A model generated the notes under the pieces. It had not been told where the DNA came from, made no database searches, and saw only the letters and a list, made by a program, of their open reading frames with translations. The translations under genes and the position numbers were made by a program. Below, piece by piece: positions 17,610 through 25,967 of a DNA stretch of 54,510 bases; position 1 is the first letter of the stretch; every line of letters starts with the position of its first letter. Location: positions 1 to 54,510 of the forward strand of contig JASLHB010000091.1 of NCBI GenBank assembly GCA_030149965.1, in the 5' to 3' direction. The DNA is from Wohlfahrtiimonas sp. GTDB taxonomy: Bacteria; Pseudomonadota; Gammaproteobacteria; Cardiobacteriales; Wohlfahrtiimonadaceae.

Positions 17610-19436
17610 ATGAGAAAGATAGTCGGAATAATATTGTTATTAGGTAGTACTTCTTATTCAAATGAACTGTTGCCAGAGTTGAATGAATTCATGGTGCTCG
17701 AGCCTGAGCATGATCAATGTATTGAGCAGAATGCTTATATTGGTTGGGCAGGATTGCGATATCCTCAAGATAATTGGCAAACTGTTTATCAGGAGGTTTT
17801 TAAACAAAATAGCCAATATCTTAATAATCAAATTAAAAATGGATTAATTCTGACTAATTACTTTGCTAATCCACAGCAAGCAATTTTACGTATTCACAGT
17901 GATTCAGATGCTTTAAAAGATTTTGGTAAGCCCAGGCACAATAATTTACAAAAACTCAAAGATTATAATAATAATACAAAGGCTTTTTTAAGTTTTAAGC
18001 AAGATCAGTTTGAGAATAAACGTTATCGTTATACGAGTGATTTCTTTCCATGTATGATTTATTTGGATGATAATTGTATTGAAATAATGAAAGAGCGATC
18101 CGATTATGTACGCCATACATTGGAAAAAAATAGCGAGTTGATTGATCGTTTTCAAAAATTAGTAAAATCATCGACTTATAGCTATGCATTGTTGTATAAC
18201 GATTTCAACTCTGCCTTTGAAGTGGATTTGACTTCTGGCATGTCAGAAGTGATGCAGCTTTCTTTGGCAAAAGCTGTGATGTCGATATTAGATGGCGATT
18301 TAGATGAGGGCTTAGAACAATTAAAAATTGTGCGTCAATGGATTGATTTCATGTATGTAGAAGAATCTCAAGCGCCGATTACACATTTCTTCCTCAATGT
18401 ATCTATGACTCAATTTTTAGATCAAACGATGAATGCTTTATTAAGTTCAGGTTTACTCAATGATTCATTGAATGATCCTCGTTTGGCATTCATCATGCGC
18501 TTATATCCAGAAAACATTGGGCGTAAACTGAATGAGGCTATTTTATTCAATATTAAGCAAGATTTTAAAAACTTCGCATATTCATACATTAAGGTTTATA
18601 AATCTCAAAAGAGATTGCCATTATCATTTGAAGATGAATATTTGTTATTATCGTATTTGCAAGCTTATGGCGTGATTCTATCACCTAATTTGTATGATTT
18701 ATATTTGTTGCGCGCGGAACAAGCCAAAACTAGAAGTGATTGGACGAAAGTGCGCGACTTACAGCAGGATATCCAAACATCAGATGGTAGTGTTTATGGT
18801 TTGTCATTTGAAGAAAATGTTGCGCATGATTTCTTTATACAAGATCTGTCGAATGTTTATTTAACGCAAGCAGAAGAGAGCTACTTTGTAGATTTATTGA
18901 ATGAATGGTATGGAGATTATTTAGAAGATCTCGGCTTTACCTTGCCAGAAGTGCTATTTGATTTAAATACGAAATATCCTTCAATAGATTTCTATAATGA
19001 ATATTTTGCGGCGATTCAAACATTAGAATTAAAAGAAAATATCCAATCGCATTTAACCGTTAAAAAGCTGATGTCGCTTTTTCCAAATATGAACGATCAT
19101 ACAATGGGCATTGCTCAGAGAATGGTCGATTATAGGATGTTTGATTATTATTGGTCACGATTATACGAACAACAAAATTATCATCAGCTAGTTTATTTAA
19201 AGTATTTGGTAATGAAAGATCGAGTTCTAGCTAAAGAGATTCCTGATTTTCTTAAAGCGCAAGGCAATATTGTTTACAATACGATGAGCCATCAACCTTA
19301 TACGTATGATGCGAAAAGTGGGAAATTATATACGCCATTGCCTCGACAAAGTAAGCATTTGCCTTCGAACATTAAGATCATCAGATTGCGTGATAGTAAT
19401 ATTCAAAATTTTGAAGTGATTTTACCCAAATACTAA
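17610..19436 (+). CDS. Exported protein of unknown function, 608 residues
   Basis: I do not recognise this protein. It begins with a short signal-like segment (MRKIVGIILLLGSTSYSNE), so export is likely. The rest is soluble, mostly helical in composition and rich in Asp, Tyr and Leu, with no membrane helices. An early CIEQNAYIGWAGLRYPQDNW segment carries a Cys, and a second pair of cysteines is at CMIYLDDNC near residue 150. No catalytic motif is evident. It stands alone between the pnp terminator and a short regulatory region, so it is probably monocistronic. Codon use and AT content look like the neighbours, giving no sign of recent transfer. Confidence 0.85.
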   Translation: MRKIVGIILLLGSTSYSNELLPELNEFMVLEPEHDQCIEQNAYIGWAGLRYPQDNWQTVYQEVFKQNSQYLNNQIKNGLILTNYFANPQQAILRIHSDSDALKDFGKPRHNNLQKLKDYNNNTKAFLSFKQDQFENKRYRYTSDFFPCMIYLDDNCIEIMKERSDYVRHTLEKNSELIDRFQKLVKSSTYSYALLYNDFNSAFEVDLTSGMSEVMQLSLAKAVMSILDGDLDEGLEQLKIVRQWIDFMYVEESQAPITHFFLNVSMTQFLDQTMNALLSSGLLNDSLNDPRLAFIMRLYPENIGRKLNEAILFNIKQDFKNFAYSYIKVYKSQKRLPLSFEDEYLLLSYLQAYGVILSPNLYDLYLLRAEQAKTRSDWTKVRDLQQDIQTSDGSVYGLSFEENVAHDFFIQDLSNVYLTQAEESYFVDLLNEWYGDYLEDLGFTLPEVLFDLNTKYPSIDFYNEYFAAIQTLELKENIQSHLTVKKLMSLFPNMNDHTMGIAQRMVDYRMFDYYWSRLYEQQNYHQLVYLKYLVMKDRVLAKEIPDFLKAQGNIVYNTMSHQPYTYDAKSGKLYTPLPRQSKHLPSNIKIIRLRDSNIQNFEVILPKY

Positions 19437-19442
19437 ATATTT

Positions 19443-19461
19443 AATTGATTCAAGATCAATT
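19443..19461. repeat. Inverted repeat AATTGAT-N5-ATCAATT
   Basis: Perfect 7-bp arms (19443-19449 and 19455-19461) around TCAAG, just after the stop of the 608-residue gene. There is no T tract, so it is not a convincing terminator; it could be an operator for the downstream small gene. Confidence 0.5.
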
Positions 19462-19544
19462 GTCTAAGATTATTTGTAATGAGTAACAAATGTGATATTT
19501 GTCTATGATTGATTTAGTTTCACCCTGTTGTTGCAATTGAGGGA

Positions 19545-19550
19545 TATAAT
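19545..19550 (+). promoter_or_regulatory. -10 element for the Cys-rich microprotein
   Basis: A perfect TATAAT 37 bases before the start at 19587. No good -35 hexamer lies at 16-18 bases, which suggests an activator-dependent promoter. Confidence 0.5.
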
Positions 19551-19586
19551 AGTGCGCTTTCAAATACTATAAACAGGGCAAATAAA

Positions 19587-19760
19587 ATGAAAAAATGTCA
19601 TACATGTGAGAAAGAGCTGATGGTTGCATTCTTTAATGCGCAATCTGGTGATGATTGTGTGTTTTGTGCTGATGATAGAATCACGTTGGCGAGATCTCAA
19701 AAACATAACTTTGAAGAAGTAGAAGATACAGGTTGTGCTGGCGGCGCATGTACATTATAA
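19587..19760 (+). CDS. Cys-rich microprotein, 57 residues
   Basis: A short reading frame too small for usual gene calling. It encodes MKKCHTCEKELMVAFF, then a CVFC knuckle, an acidic linker, and the end GCAGGACTL. There are six cysteines in three pairs: CxxC at 4/7, CxxC at 24/27 and Cx4C at 50/55. The first two pairs have the spacing of a treble-clef or zinc-ribbon site; the third could hold a second metal or a disulfide. It has its own TATAAT upstream and a shared terminator immediately downstream, which supports a real gene. An AGGG lies about 10 bases before the ATG. I do not recognise the family. Confidence 0.75.
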   Translation: MKKCHTCEKELMVAFFNAQSGDDCVFCADDRITLARSQKHNFEEVEDTGCAGGACTL

Positions 19761-19793
19761 GAAAATTATAGTTACGAATGAGATTGAGTTAAA

Positions 19794-19816
19794 AAAACCG
19801 AGCAATGCTCGGTTTT
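19794..19816. terminator. Bidirectional terminator between the microprotein gene and acuI
   Basis: A 10-bp perfect stem (19794-19803 with 19807-19816) with a 3-nt loop. A-rich on the left and T-rich on the right, it can serve both converging transcripts. Confidence 0.88.
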
Positions 19817-19839
19817 ATATTTTCAATATCAAAAAGAAT

Positions 19840-20817
19840 TTAGATTTTTACAACCAATCTACCTTTAATTTCAGCATTGATGATTTTATCAGCATTCTCA
19901 ATGACATCTTCTAATGCAATTTCAGTGCGAATCGTTGCTAATGTTGCAGGATCAATTAATTCAGCTAAACGACTCCAAGCTTCAATGCGATCAGGCAATG
20001 GGCGCATTACGCTATCAACACCGCGTAAAGTGACATTACGTAAAATGAATGGCATGACTGTGCCATCTAGATCAAATCCTTGTGCTAAGCCACAAGCTGC
20101 AACACAACCACCATATTCAGTTGCAGCCAATACATTGACTAAAGTATTGCTACCCACAGAATCAATAGCACCAACCCAGCGCATTTTTTGTAGCGGTTTA
20201 CCTTTTTCAGATAAGTCATGGCGATCAATGATTTCTTTTGCGCCTAATTGGTAAAGATATTCGTGTTCGCTGGCTTTGCCTGTTGAAGCAATTACGTCGT
20301 AGCCTAATTTTGCTAATAATGAAACAGCAAAGCTACCAACACCGCCAGTTGCACCAGTTACGAGAATTTTTCCTGATTCTGGTGTTAAACCATGCTTTTC
20401 TAATGCAATGACGGATAACATTGCTGTGTAGCCAGCAGTACCGATTGTCATAGCATCTATGGGAGAAATTGATGTCGGTAAATGGATTAACCAATCAGAT
20501 TTTAAAGATGCTTTTTCTGCTAAGCCACCAGAATGAACTTCACCCACACCGAAGCCATTCAATACAACAGTATCGCCAATTTTAAAACGGCTAGATTCAC
20601 TTCCTGTCACCTTCCCAACTAAATCAATACCAGGAGTTAAGGGAAATGTACGTACTACAGGGCTTTTATTTGTGATAGCTAATGCATCTTTATAGTTCAT
20701 TGTGGATGCAATCACATCAATTTTCACATCGCCTTCAGGCAATTGGTCTTCTGTGAGATTTGTTAACGTTGCTGTGTATTCAGGGTTTTTATCAATCACG
20801 ATTGCTTTATATGTCAT
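19840..20817 (-). CDS. acuI: Acrylyl-CoA reductase AcuI / YhdH-family quinone oxidoreductase
   Basis: A medium-chain dehydrogenase/reductase of the YhdH/AcuI branch, 325 residues, which reduces acryloyl-CoA to propionyl-CoA with NADPH. Branch features seen are MNYKDALAITNKSPVVRTFPLTPGID, the cofactor-binding VTGATGGVGSFAVSLLAKLG, STGK..E..YL.QLGA.EIIDR, and RGVDSVM. It lacks the structural and catalytic zinc cysteines, as expected. The start at 20817 has a GAGGTTAAT ribosome site located inside the end of the kinase gene, one base away, so the two are translationally coupled. Its substrate in an apparent glycerate operon is unclear; a role in detoxifying acrylyl-CoA is family knowledge, not shown here. 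Confidence 0.9.
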   Translation of the reverse strand: MTYKAIVIDKNPEYTATLTNLTEDQLPEGDVKIDVIASTMNYKDALAITNKSPVVRTFPLTPGIDLVGKVTGSESSRFKIGDTVVLNGFGVGEVHSGGLAEKASLKSDWLIHLPTSISPIDAMTIGTAGYTAMLSVIALEKHGLTPESGKILVTGATGGVGSFAVSLLAKLGYDVIASTGKASEHEYLYQLGAKEIIDRHDLSEKGKPLQKMRWVGAIDSVGSNTLVNVLAATEYGGCVAACGLAQGFDLDGTVMPFILRNVTLRGVDSVMRPLPDRIEAWSRLAELIDPATLATIRTEIALEDVIENADKIINAEIKGRLVVKI

Positions 20818-20818
20818 A

Positions 20819-21964
20819 TTAACCTCTTGTTTTATTTCCAAGTTTATACAGAGTTGCAATGTTTCTGGATAATGATAACAGATTATCCGCTGTATCTTTT
20901 AATGCTTTCTCTAAGGATTCAGGGCGTTGTGTTACAGTGAAAATGGCATCAATTCCATGATCATGAACATGATGAGCATCATGTCCGAGGGATCCTGCAA
21001 TGCCAATTACAGGCTTTCCAAATTTTTTAGCGACTTTTGCAACACCAATGGGTGTTTTGCCAAAAATGGTTTGTTTATCAATTCTTCCTTCACCTGTAAT
21101 GACAAGATCAGCATCTTTCACAGCATTTGCAAGATTCACAATATCCATCACAATGCGAATACCAGGTTTTAATTGCCCTTTGAGGAATGCTAAAGCTGCA
21201 AATCCCATTCCACCTGCTGCACCTGCGCCATTTGCATGGCGGTGATCTTCATTGAATAGGGCAGTTGTGATATCTGCATAATGATCTAAGGCTGAATCTA
21301 AAGCTGTGACATCGTTTTCTGTCGCACCTTTTTGTGGGCCAAAAATTGCAGAAGCACCACGTTCACCAACCAAAGGATTATCCACATCACAGGCAATTTC
21401 AAATTCACATTCTTGAATGCGTGCATCAAAATTACTGAGATCAATAGTATGAAGTTGTTGTAATGCAGCACCGCCTGAGAATAATGGTTGTTGATTATGA
21501 TCGAAGAATTGTACTCCCAATGCTTGTAACATACCTGTGCCACCATCATTGGTTGCACTACCACCAATCGCGAGAATGATTTTTCTTGCACCATGATCCA
21601 AGGCATGACGAATCAATTCGCCTGTGCCATAAGTTGTGGTGATTAATGGATTACGTTCATCAGCAGATAACAATGTTAATCCGCTTGCTGTTGCCATTTC
21701 AATGATGGCAACAGAATCATTATCCACTAAGCCATAATGGGCTGTGACTTTGCGTTGTAATGGATCATTGACTTCGACAGCGACTAATCGACCATTTTTA
21801 GCATCAACAATGGCTTGTAATGTTCCTTCGCCACCATCAGCAACTGGGATTTTAGAAAAGGTTGCTTCAGGAAAAACAGACTGAAAACCTTGTTCAACAA
21901 TATTGGCAATTTCTAGAGCACTCAAGCTCTCTTTGAATGAATCTGGGGCGATAACAATGTGCAT
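20819..21964 (-). CDS. garK: Glycerate 2-kinase
   Basis: A type I glycerate kinase of the GarK/GlxK family, 381 residues, phosphorylating D-glycerate to 2-phosphoglycerate. Recognisable motifs are the N-terminal VIAPDSFKESLSA, PVADGGEGT, the central GGSATNDGGTGMLQALG glycine-rich motif, GAAGGMGF and DLVITGEGRID. The gene lies nine bases after a GntP-type permease and directly before acuI, so it probably works on imported glycerate and feeds lower glycolysis. The symbol could equally be glxK; the sequence alone does not separate the two. Confidence 0.94.
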   Translation of the reverse strand: MHIVIAPDSFKESLSALEIANIVEQGFQSVFPEATFSKIPVADGGEGTLQAIVDAKNGRLVAVEVNDPLQRKVTAHYGLVDNDSVAIIEMATASGLTLLSADERNPLITTTYGTGELIRHALDHGARKIILAIGGSATNDGGTGMLQALGVQFFDHNQQPLFSGGAALQQLHTIDLSNFDARIQECEFEIACDVDNPLVGERGASAIFGPQKGATENDVTALDSALDHYADITTALFNEDHRHANGAGAAGGMGFAALAFLKGQLKPGIRIVMDIVNLANAVKDADLVITGEGRIDKQTIFGKTPIGVAKVAKKFGKPVIGIAGSLGHDAHHVHDHGIDAIFTVTQRPESLEKALKDTADNLLSLSRNIATLYKLGNKTRG

Positions 21965-21973
21965 AATGGCTCC

Positions 21974-23254
21974 TTAGAAAATTGCGAATACGCCGAAAAT
22001 TAAAGTAGAAACAATTGCTAAAACTAAACCAATCAAAGTTTCATAAGGAATCAATTTTAAACGCTCTTTCATGTCCATATTTACAGCGCCGCCTGTTGCA
22101 TGGAAGAAACTACCATGTGGCATGTGATCTAATGTTGTTGCACCTGCGTGAATCATTGCTGCCGATGCTAAAGCAGGAATGCCTAAACTTAACAGAATTT
22201 CACCAAATGAACCTGATGCAACAGCTGTACCTGCGGTTGTGGATGCAGTTGCTAATGACATTAACGAGCCTGAAATTGGTGCCAACATATAATCAGGCAA
22301 ATTGGTTGCGTTGATTAAATTCACCATCGTAGTTTTTAATTCAGAAGAACCAATGATGCCAGCTAATGTGCCTGTACCTAATAACATGATCGCAACGCCA
22401 GACATTCTGTGTAAACCAGAGATTGCATAATGGTTAATGTGTTTCACTTTACCCATCATAATTGCTCCAACTAAACCGCCAACAGGTAAAGCAATCATAG
22501 GATCAATCGTGATTTTAGCGATAGGGCGAAGTGCCAATAACAATATTGCGGCAATTGGCCCTGAAATAGCACATAAGAATTTTGGTAAGTCAGTATTATC
22601 AATGGTTGTTAAATCTGTTGTGTGAATATTACTGCCTTTTTTGGTTAACCATTTTGCTAAGAAGTATGTTGCGATTAAACCAAAAATTGCAGGGATAATG
22701 CCTGCTGCCATTAAGCTCGTCATTTCAATGTGGAAGAAATCTGAAGCGGCGATTGTGTTTGGATTTGGCGATACAATATTGCCAGCTTTACCACCACCAA
22801 CCATTGCCAATAGAATTGCCATTTTAGATAAATTAGCTTTATGTCCAATTGCTAGAGCAATCGGTGCAACGGTTATGACTGCGACGTCAATGAAAACACC
22901 TGACATGGTAAGGATACAAGTTGCAAGGATCAATGCTAATAAGGCTTTAGCTTCGCCAACTTTACGAATAATGGTTTCAGCAATGATTAATGCCGCACCT
23001 GATTCGATGAGTACACCTGCTAAAACACCTGCTGCAATGATGCGTAAAACGGCAGGCATGATGCCTTGAGCACCTTGCATCATTGTACTAACAGTTGTTG
23101 TGAGTGCAACATCCATAGATGCTTGAAAAATTAATCCTACAAAACCACCCACAAAAGCACCGATTAACATACCGTAAACAGGCGGGACTTTTCTGAGGAT
23201 TAAGATAATGGCAAGTATAAGTGCAACAAGTGCGCCAGTCAGTGTGATGGTCAT
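21974..23254 (-). CDS. GntP-family permease, probable glycerate transporter
   Basis: A 426-residue inner-membrane protein with about 12 hydrophobic segments. It belongs to the GntP gluconate:H+ symporter family by GALVALILAIILILRKVPPVYGMLIGA-type N-terminal helices, the central GGGKAGNIVSPNPNTIAASDFFH stretch and the C-terminal ATTLDHMPHGSFFHATGG segment. The adjoining glycerate kinase suggests glycerate or a related hydroxy acid rather than gluconate as substrate. It is the first gene of a three-gene minus-strand operon. A possible promoter (TTGACT, 15-base gap, TATACT) lies about 80 bases upstream but is not strong. Confidence 0.88.
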   Translation of the reverse strand: MTITLTGALVALILAIILILRKVPPVYGMLIGAFVGGFVGLIFQASMDVALTTTVSTMMQGAQGIMPAVLRIIAAGVLAGVLIESGAALIIAETIIRKVGEAKALLALILATCILTMSGVFIDVAVITVAPIALAIGHKANLSKMAILLAMVGGGKAGNIVSPNPNTIAASDFFHIEMTSLMAAGIIPAIFGLIATYFLAKWLTKKGSNIHTTDLTTIDNTDLPKFLCAISGPIAAILLLALRPIAKITIDPMIALPVGGLVGAIMMGKVKHINHYAISGLHRMSGVAIMLLGTGTLAGIIGSSELKTTMVNLINATNLPDYMLAPISGSLMSLATASTTAGTAVASGSFGEILLSLGIPALASAAMIHAGATTLDHMPHGSFFHATGGAVNMDMKERLKLIPYETLIGLVLAIVSTLIFGVFAIF

Positions 23255-23421
23255 GATGTAATTCCAAGGTTCAGGTAAGAAATATTTTGGATTAAGTTTA
23301 TATTGTTTTTTATAGAATTGATCGAAAAGTATATTTACAACTAGAATGAGTCAAAATTATATAAATATTAATTGTTTATCATTAGTTTTAGTAGAGATAG
23401 ATCAAATTATTTAAATAAAAT

Positions 23422-24399
23422 TTAAATGTAATATTGAGTGATTAGCTCTTTTCCATGAGTAAAATTAATTTTAGCTAAAGCACCATTTATTAGTGACATT
23501 TGTGGTGCTACATGGCCAATATCGACATCATAAAGAACAGGGATAGATAAATTTCCGAAAATTGATTTCAATACATCAAGATCATTTAATTCTGATTCAT
23601 TAGTAATTGGTGTAGCTGCGTTTCTACCAATTAAAATGCCTGATAAATTATCAAACCATTTCAGCATTTGTAACTGTAAGAGTGTGCGAGATAACTGGCA
23701 GGGTGTCATTTCAACATTTTCAAAATAGAGAATTACGCCATCGTTCTCATGTTGTTGGCAAAATCTTGGAATGTCACCAAACTTTGTGCCTGCTAATCTA
23801 GCAATAGAGTCCAAACATCCACCGATTAATCGACCTTTAAATTCTATGGGTATTGTTTGGCCATCTAATCTTGTCCATTGATTGTTCTGTGAAGAATATT
23901 GTGTGATTGATTGGCTATGTGTCGATTCTAAAACAGCCCAAATTGCCTCAGTCGTTGGATCTAGATTTATTTCACTTAGTTGCATTAAATTTGGCCCATG
24001 CAATGTTGCCCAACCTGATAAAAGTGTCAGTGGTAATAAAATTGTGCTGATATCAGAAAATCCTGAAAGCCATTTAGGTTTTGATTGTGCTAATAATCCA
24101 AAATCCATAAGTTCTAATATTTCGATTGCCAATTCTCCGCCCCATGGGGGCATAATCGCTTTAATTTCAGGATTGGTTAGAAATGACATTAATTCTTTAG
24201 CTCGCTCATATTTATTGTGACTAGCATTTTTATATTCAGAACGAAGACAATTTCCTTCCAATATTTTATAGTCTCTTTGTTGTAATGTATTAATGGCAGA
24301 ATTCAATTTTGGGTGCAATGTGCTATTAACACCTGATGATGGCGCTGTAATACCAATTAAGTCTTTAGGCTGTAATGGAGCAGGGAATCTGATGGTCAT
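23422..24399 (-). CDS. Peptidase S66 family (LD-carboxypeptidase / MccF-like)
   Basis: A 325-residue cytoplasmic serine peptidase of family S66. It shows the N-terminal LIGITAPSSGVNS, the KAIMPPWGGELAIEILELMDF segment that replaces the usual RGGYGA, the WLSGFSDIST motif with the expected nucleophile serine, FENVEMTP with the catalytic glutamate, and DVDIGHVAPQMSLINGA with the catalytic histidine. Family members either trim the terminal D-Ala from muropeptides (LdcA) or cleave microcin C-like compounds (MccF). The PPWGGE variant leaves both open. It stands alone between the permease operon and rppH, with a TATAAT-rich stretch upstream. Confidence 0.88.
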   Translation of the reverse strand: MTIRFPAPLQPKDLIGITAPSSGVNSTLHPKLNSAINTLQQRDYKILEGNCLRSEYKNASHNKYERAKELMSFLTNPEIKAIMPPWGGELAIEILELMDFGLLAQSKPKWLSGFSDISTILLPLTLLSGWATLHGPNLMQLSEINLDPTTEAIWAVLESTHSQSITQYSSQNNQWTRLDGQTIPIEFKGRLIGGCLDSIARLAGTKFGDIPRFCQQHENDGVILYFENVEMTPCQLSRTLLQLQMLKWFDNLSGILIGRNAATPITNESELNDLDVLKSIFGNLSIPVLYDVDIGHVAPQMSLINGALAKINFTHGKELITQYYI

Positions 24400-24449
24400 C
24401 GTGTAATATTATATTATTAGTGTATGAACTATGAATATAACATATAAAA

Positions 24450-24479
24450 AAATAGCCCATAATTTTCAATGGGCTATTT
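24450..24479 (-). terminator. Intrinsic terminator after rppH
   Basis: On the minus strand a 10-bp stem (24479-24470 with 24459-24450) is followed by a run of T (plus-strand A run before 24450), six bases after the rppH stop. Confidence 0.9.
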
Positions 24480-24484
24480 ATATT

Positions 24485-25060
24485 TTAACTTCTGCTCTTC
24501 ATTCGATATAAAGAACGCCTGACTTTTGGTTTTGGTCTGAAATCGGCACGTTTTTCATATAAAGGTTTTTCAGGAATTGCTGTACCTTTAAATAATAATG
24601 GTGCGAGTTCAACCAATGCTCTGTTATAAACTTTACGCTTGAAGTAGATGACTTCATCGATAGGTTTCCAATATTCAACCCATTTCCAATGATCGAATTC
24701 AGGTGTATCAAAACACGCTAAATCAATTGCAGCATCATCAGAAGTTAGTTCTAATAGGAACCAAATCTGCTTTTGTCCAATACAGCGCGGTGTATTGTTT
24801 CTACGAATCAATCGTTGTGGTAAACGGTACCTTAACCAGCTTTTAGTTTTTCCTAAAATTTTTACATCATCAGAAGATAATCCAACTTCTTCCTTCAATT
24901 CTCGAAACATTGCCTCTTCGGAGGATTCACCATCATCGATGCCGCCTTGAGGAAATTGCCATGAATCTAAATGTCCTATTCTATGACCCCAAAATAGTTT
25001 TCTGTCCCTATTACACAAGATGATTCCAACATTCGAGCGATAGCCGTCATTGTCAATCAT
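24485..25060 (-). CDS. rppH: RNA pyrophosphohydrolase
   Basis: A Nudix hydrolase that removes pyrophosphate from the 5' end of mRNAs to trigger RNase E-dependent decay. It is 191 residues. The N-terminus MIDNDGYRSNVGIILCNR matches E. coli MIDDDGYRPNVGIVICNR. The Nudix box runs from G39 to L61 with RELKEEVGL at 53-61. WLRYRLP, IGQKQIWFLLEL and TPEFDHWKWV follow. The frame stays open to 25120, but the start at 25060 is the one homologous to E. coli. The basic C-terminal tail (RPKPKVRRSLYRMKSRS) is typical. It follows cysZ closely on the minus strand and may be co-transcribed with it. Confidence 0.96.
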   Translation of the reverse strand: MIDNDGYRSNVGIILCNRDRKLFWGHRIGHLDSWQFPQGGIDDGESSEEAMFRELKEEVGLSSDDVKILGKTKSWLRYRLPQRLIRRNNTPRCIGQKQIWFLLELTSDDAAIDLACFDTPEFDHWKWVEYWKPIDEVIYFKRKVYNRALVELAPLLFKGTAIPEKPLYEKRADFRPKPKVRRSLYRMKSRS

Positions 25061-25122
25061 AATGTAAACCTTGAATAAAATTAATGGCTCTATTGTTCCA
25101 CAAAGGCTAGTTAAAACCAAGT

Positions 25123-25878
25123 TTATTTGATGAAATCACCACGATATTTCTGAACCCATTGCAATGTGCCACCACAAACCGCAGCAGGCATGATTACTAA
25201 ATTTACTAAAGGAATCATAGTGAATAGATTGATCATCGTGCCGAACATTAAATTATTGGTGCGATCCTGTTTTAATCGTTGTCTCATTATTGGAAAACTG
25301 ACATGATTATTATCAAATGCATAATCATTATATTGAATGGACATCATCCAAGCATTGAATAAGAAGAGCAGAATAGGAGCAATGATTGTGCCAATCACAG
25401 GTACTAAAAATAACAGTAAAATACCAATTAATCTTGGAATGTAATAGGCCAAATTTTGTAATTCACGTTGAATACTGCGTACAAAATCTTTCGCAAAGGT
25501 TGCCCATGAATCATCGCCATTATTTGTATTAGTGAGCATATTTTCTAATTTAGCAGATAACATTCCATTAAAAGGTGCGGCAATGATATTGGCTAGCGTT
25601 GAGAAAAAATAACCAAAGAAGGCGAGTAGGCTGATTAATATTAATGGCCACATTATGTAACTTAGCCAATGTAACCATGTTGGCAAATAGCTTAATGTCC
25701 AATTAACGATTGCGCTAGCTTGTGTATATATGTAAAAAAATGCGCCACCTATGATTAAGATATTGATTAAAATTGGCATGAAAATATAACGCTTCAAGCC
25801 TGGTTCAAGCATTAATTTCCAACCTTGAGAGAAATAATAAAAACCATTGTGTGGTGTTTTTTCATGTGGATTGTTCAT
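25123..25878 (-). CDS. cysZ: Sulfate transporter CysZ
   Basis: An inner-membrane protein of 251 residues that supports sulfate uptake for cysteine synthesis. It aligns with E. coli CysZ along its length: GFYYFSQGWKLMLEPG at the start, WLSYIMWPL, FGYFFSTLANIIAAPFNG, the SIQRELQNLAYYIPR stretch, LFNAWMMSIQYNDYAFDN, and TMIPLVNLVIMPAAVCG near the end. About four hydrophobic segments are visible. No other cys gene is in the window. The next gene downstream is rppH, 62 bases away. Confidence 0.95.
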   Translation of the reverse strand: MNNPHEKTPHNGFYYFSQGWKLMLEPGLKRYIFMPILINILIIGGAFFYIYTQASAIVNWTLSYLPTWLHWLSYIMWPLILISLLAFFGYFFSTLANIIAAPFNGMLSAKLENMLTNTNNGDDSWATFAKDFVRSIQRELQNLAYYIPRLIGILLLFLVPVIGTIIAPILLFLFNAWMMSIQYNDYAFDNNHVSFPIMRQRLKQDRTNNLMFGTMINLFTMIPLVNLVIMPAAVCGGTLQWVQKYRGDFIK

Positions 25879-25909
25879 GATGTAGATAATTATGCCTTTT
25901 CAAGAATAT

Positions 25910-25935
25910 AAAAAAGAGCACATATTTGTGCTCTT
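25910..25935 (-). terminator. Intrinsic terminator after mipA
   Basis: A 9-bp perfect stem (25914-25922 with 25927-25935) around TATT. On the minus strand it is followed by a T run, 33 bases after the mipA stop. Confidence 0.88.
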
Positions 25936-25967
25936 GAATAGTGATGCTGTAAATAGTTTACAATGAT

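Noticed and set aside
19445..19459. TTGAT-TCAAG-ATCAA as a third FNR-type site
   Set aside because: The spacer is five bases instead of four, which FNR-type proteins do not normally accept; kept only as an unexplained dyad.
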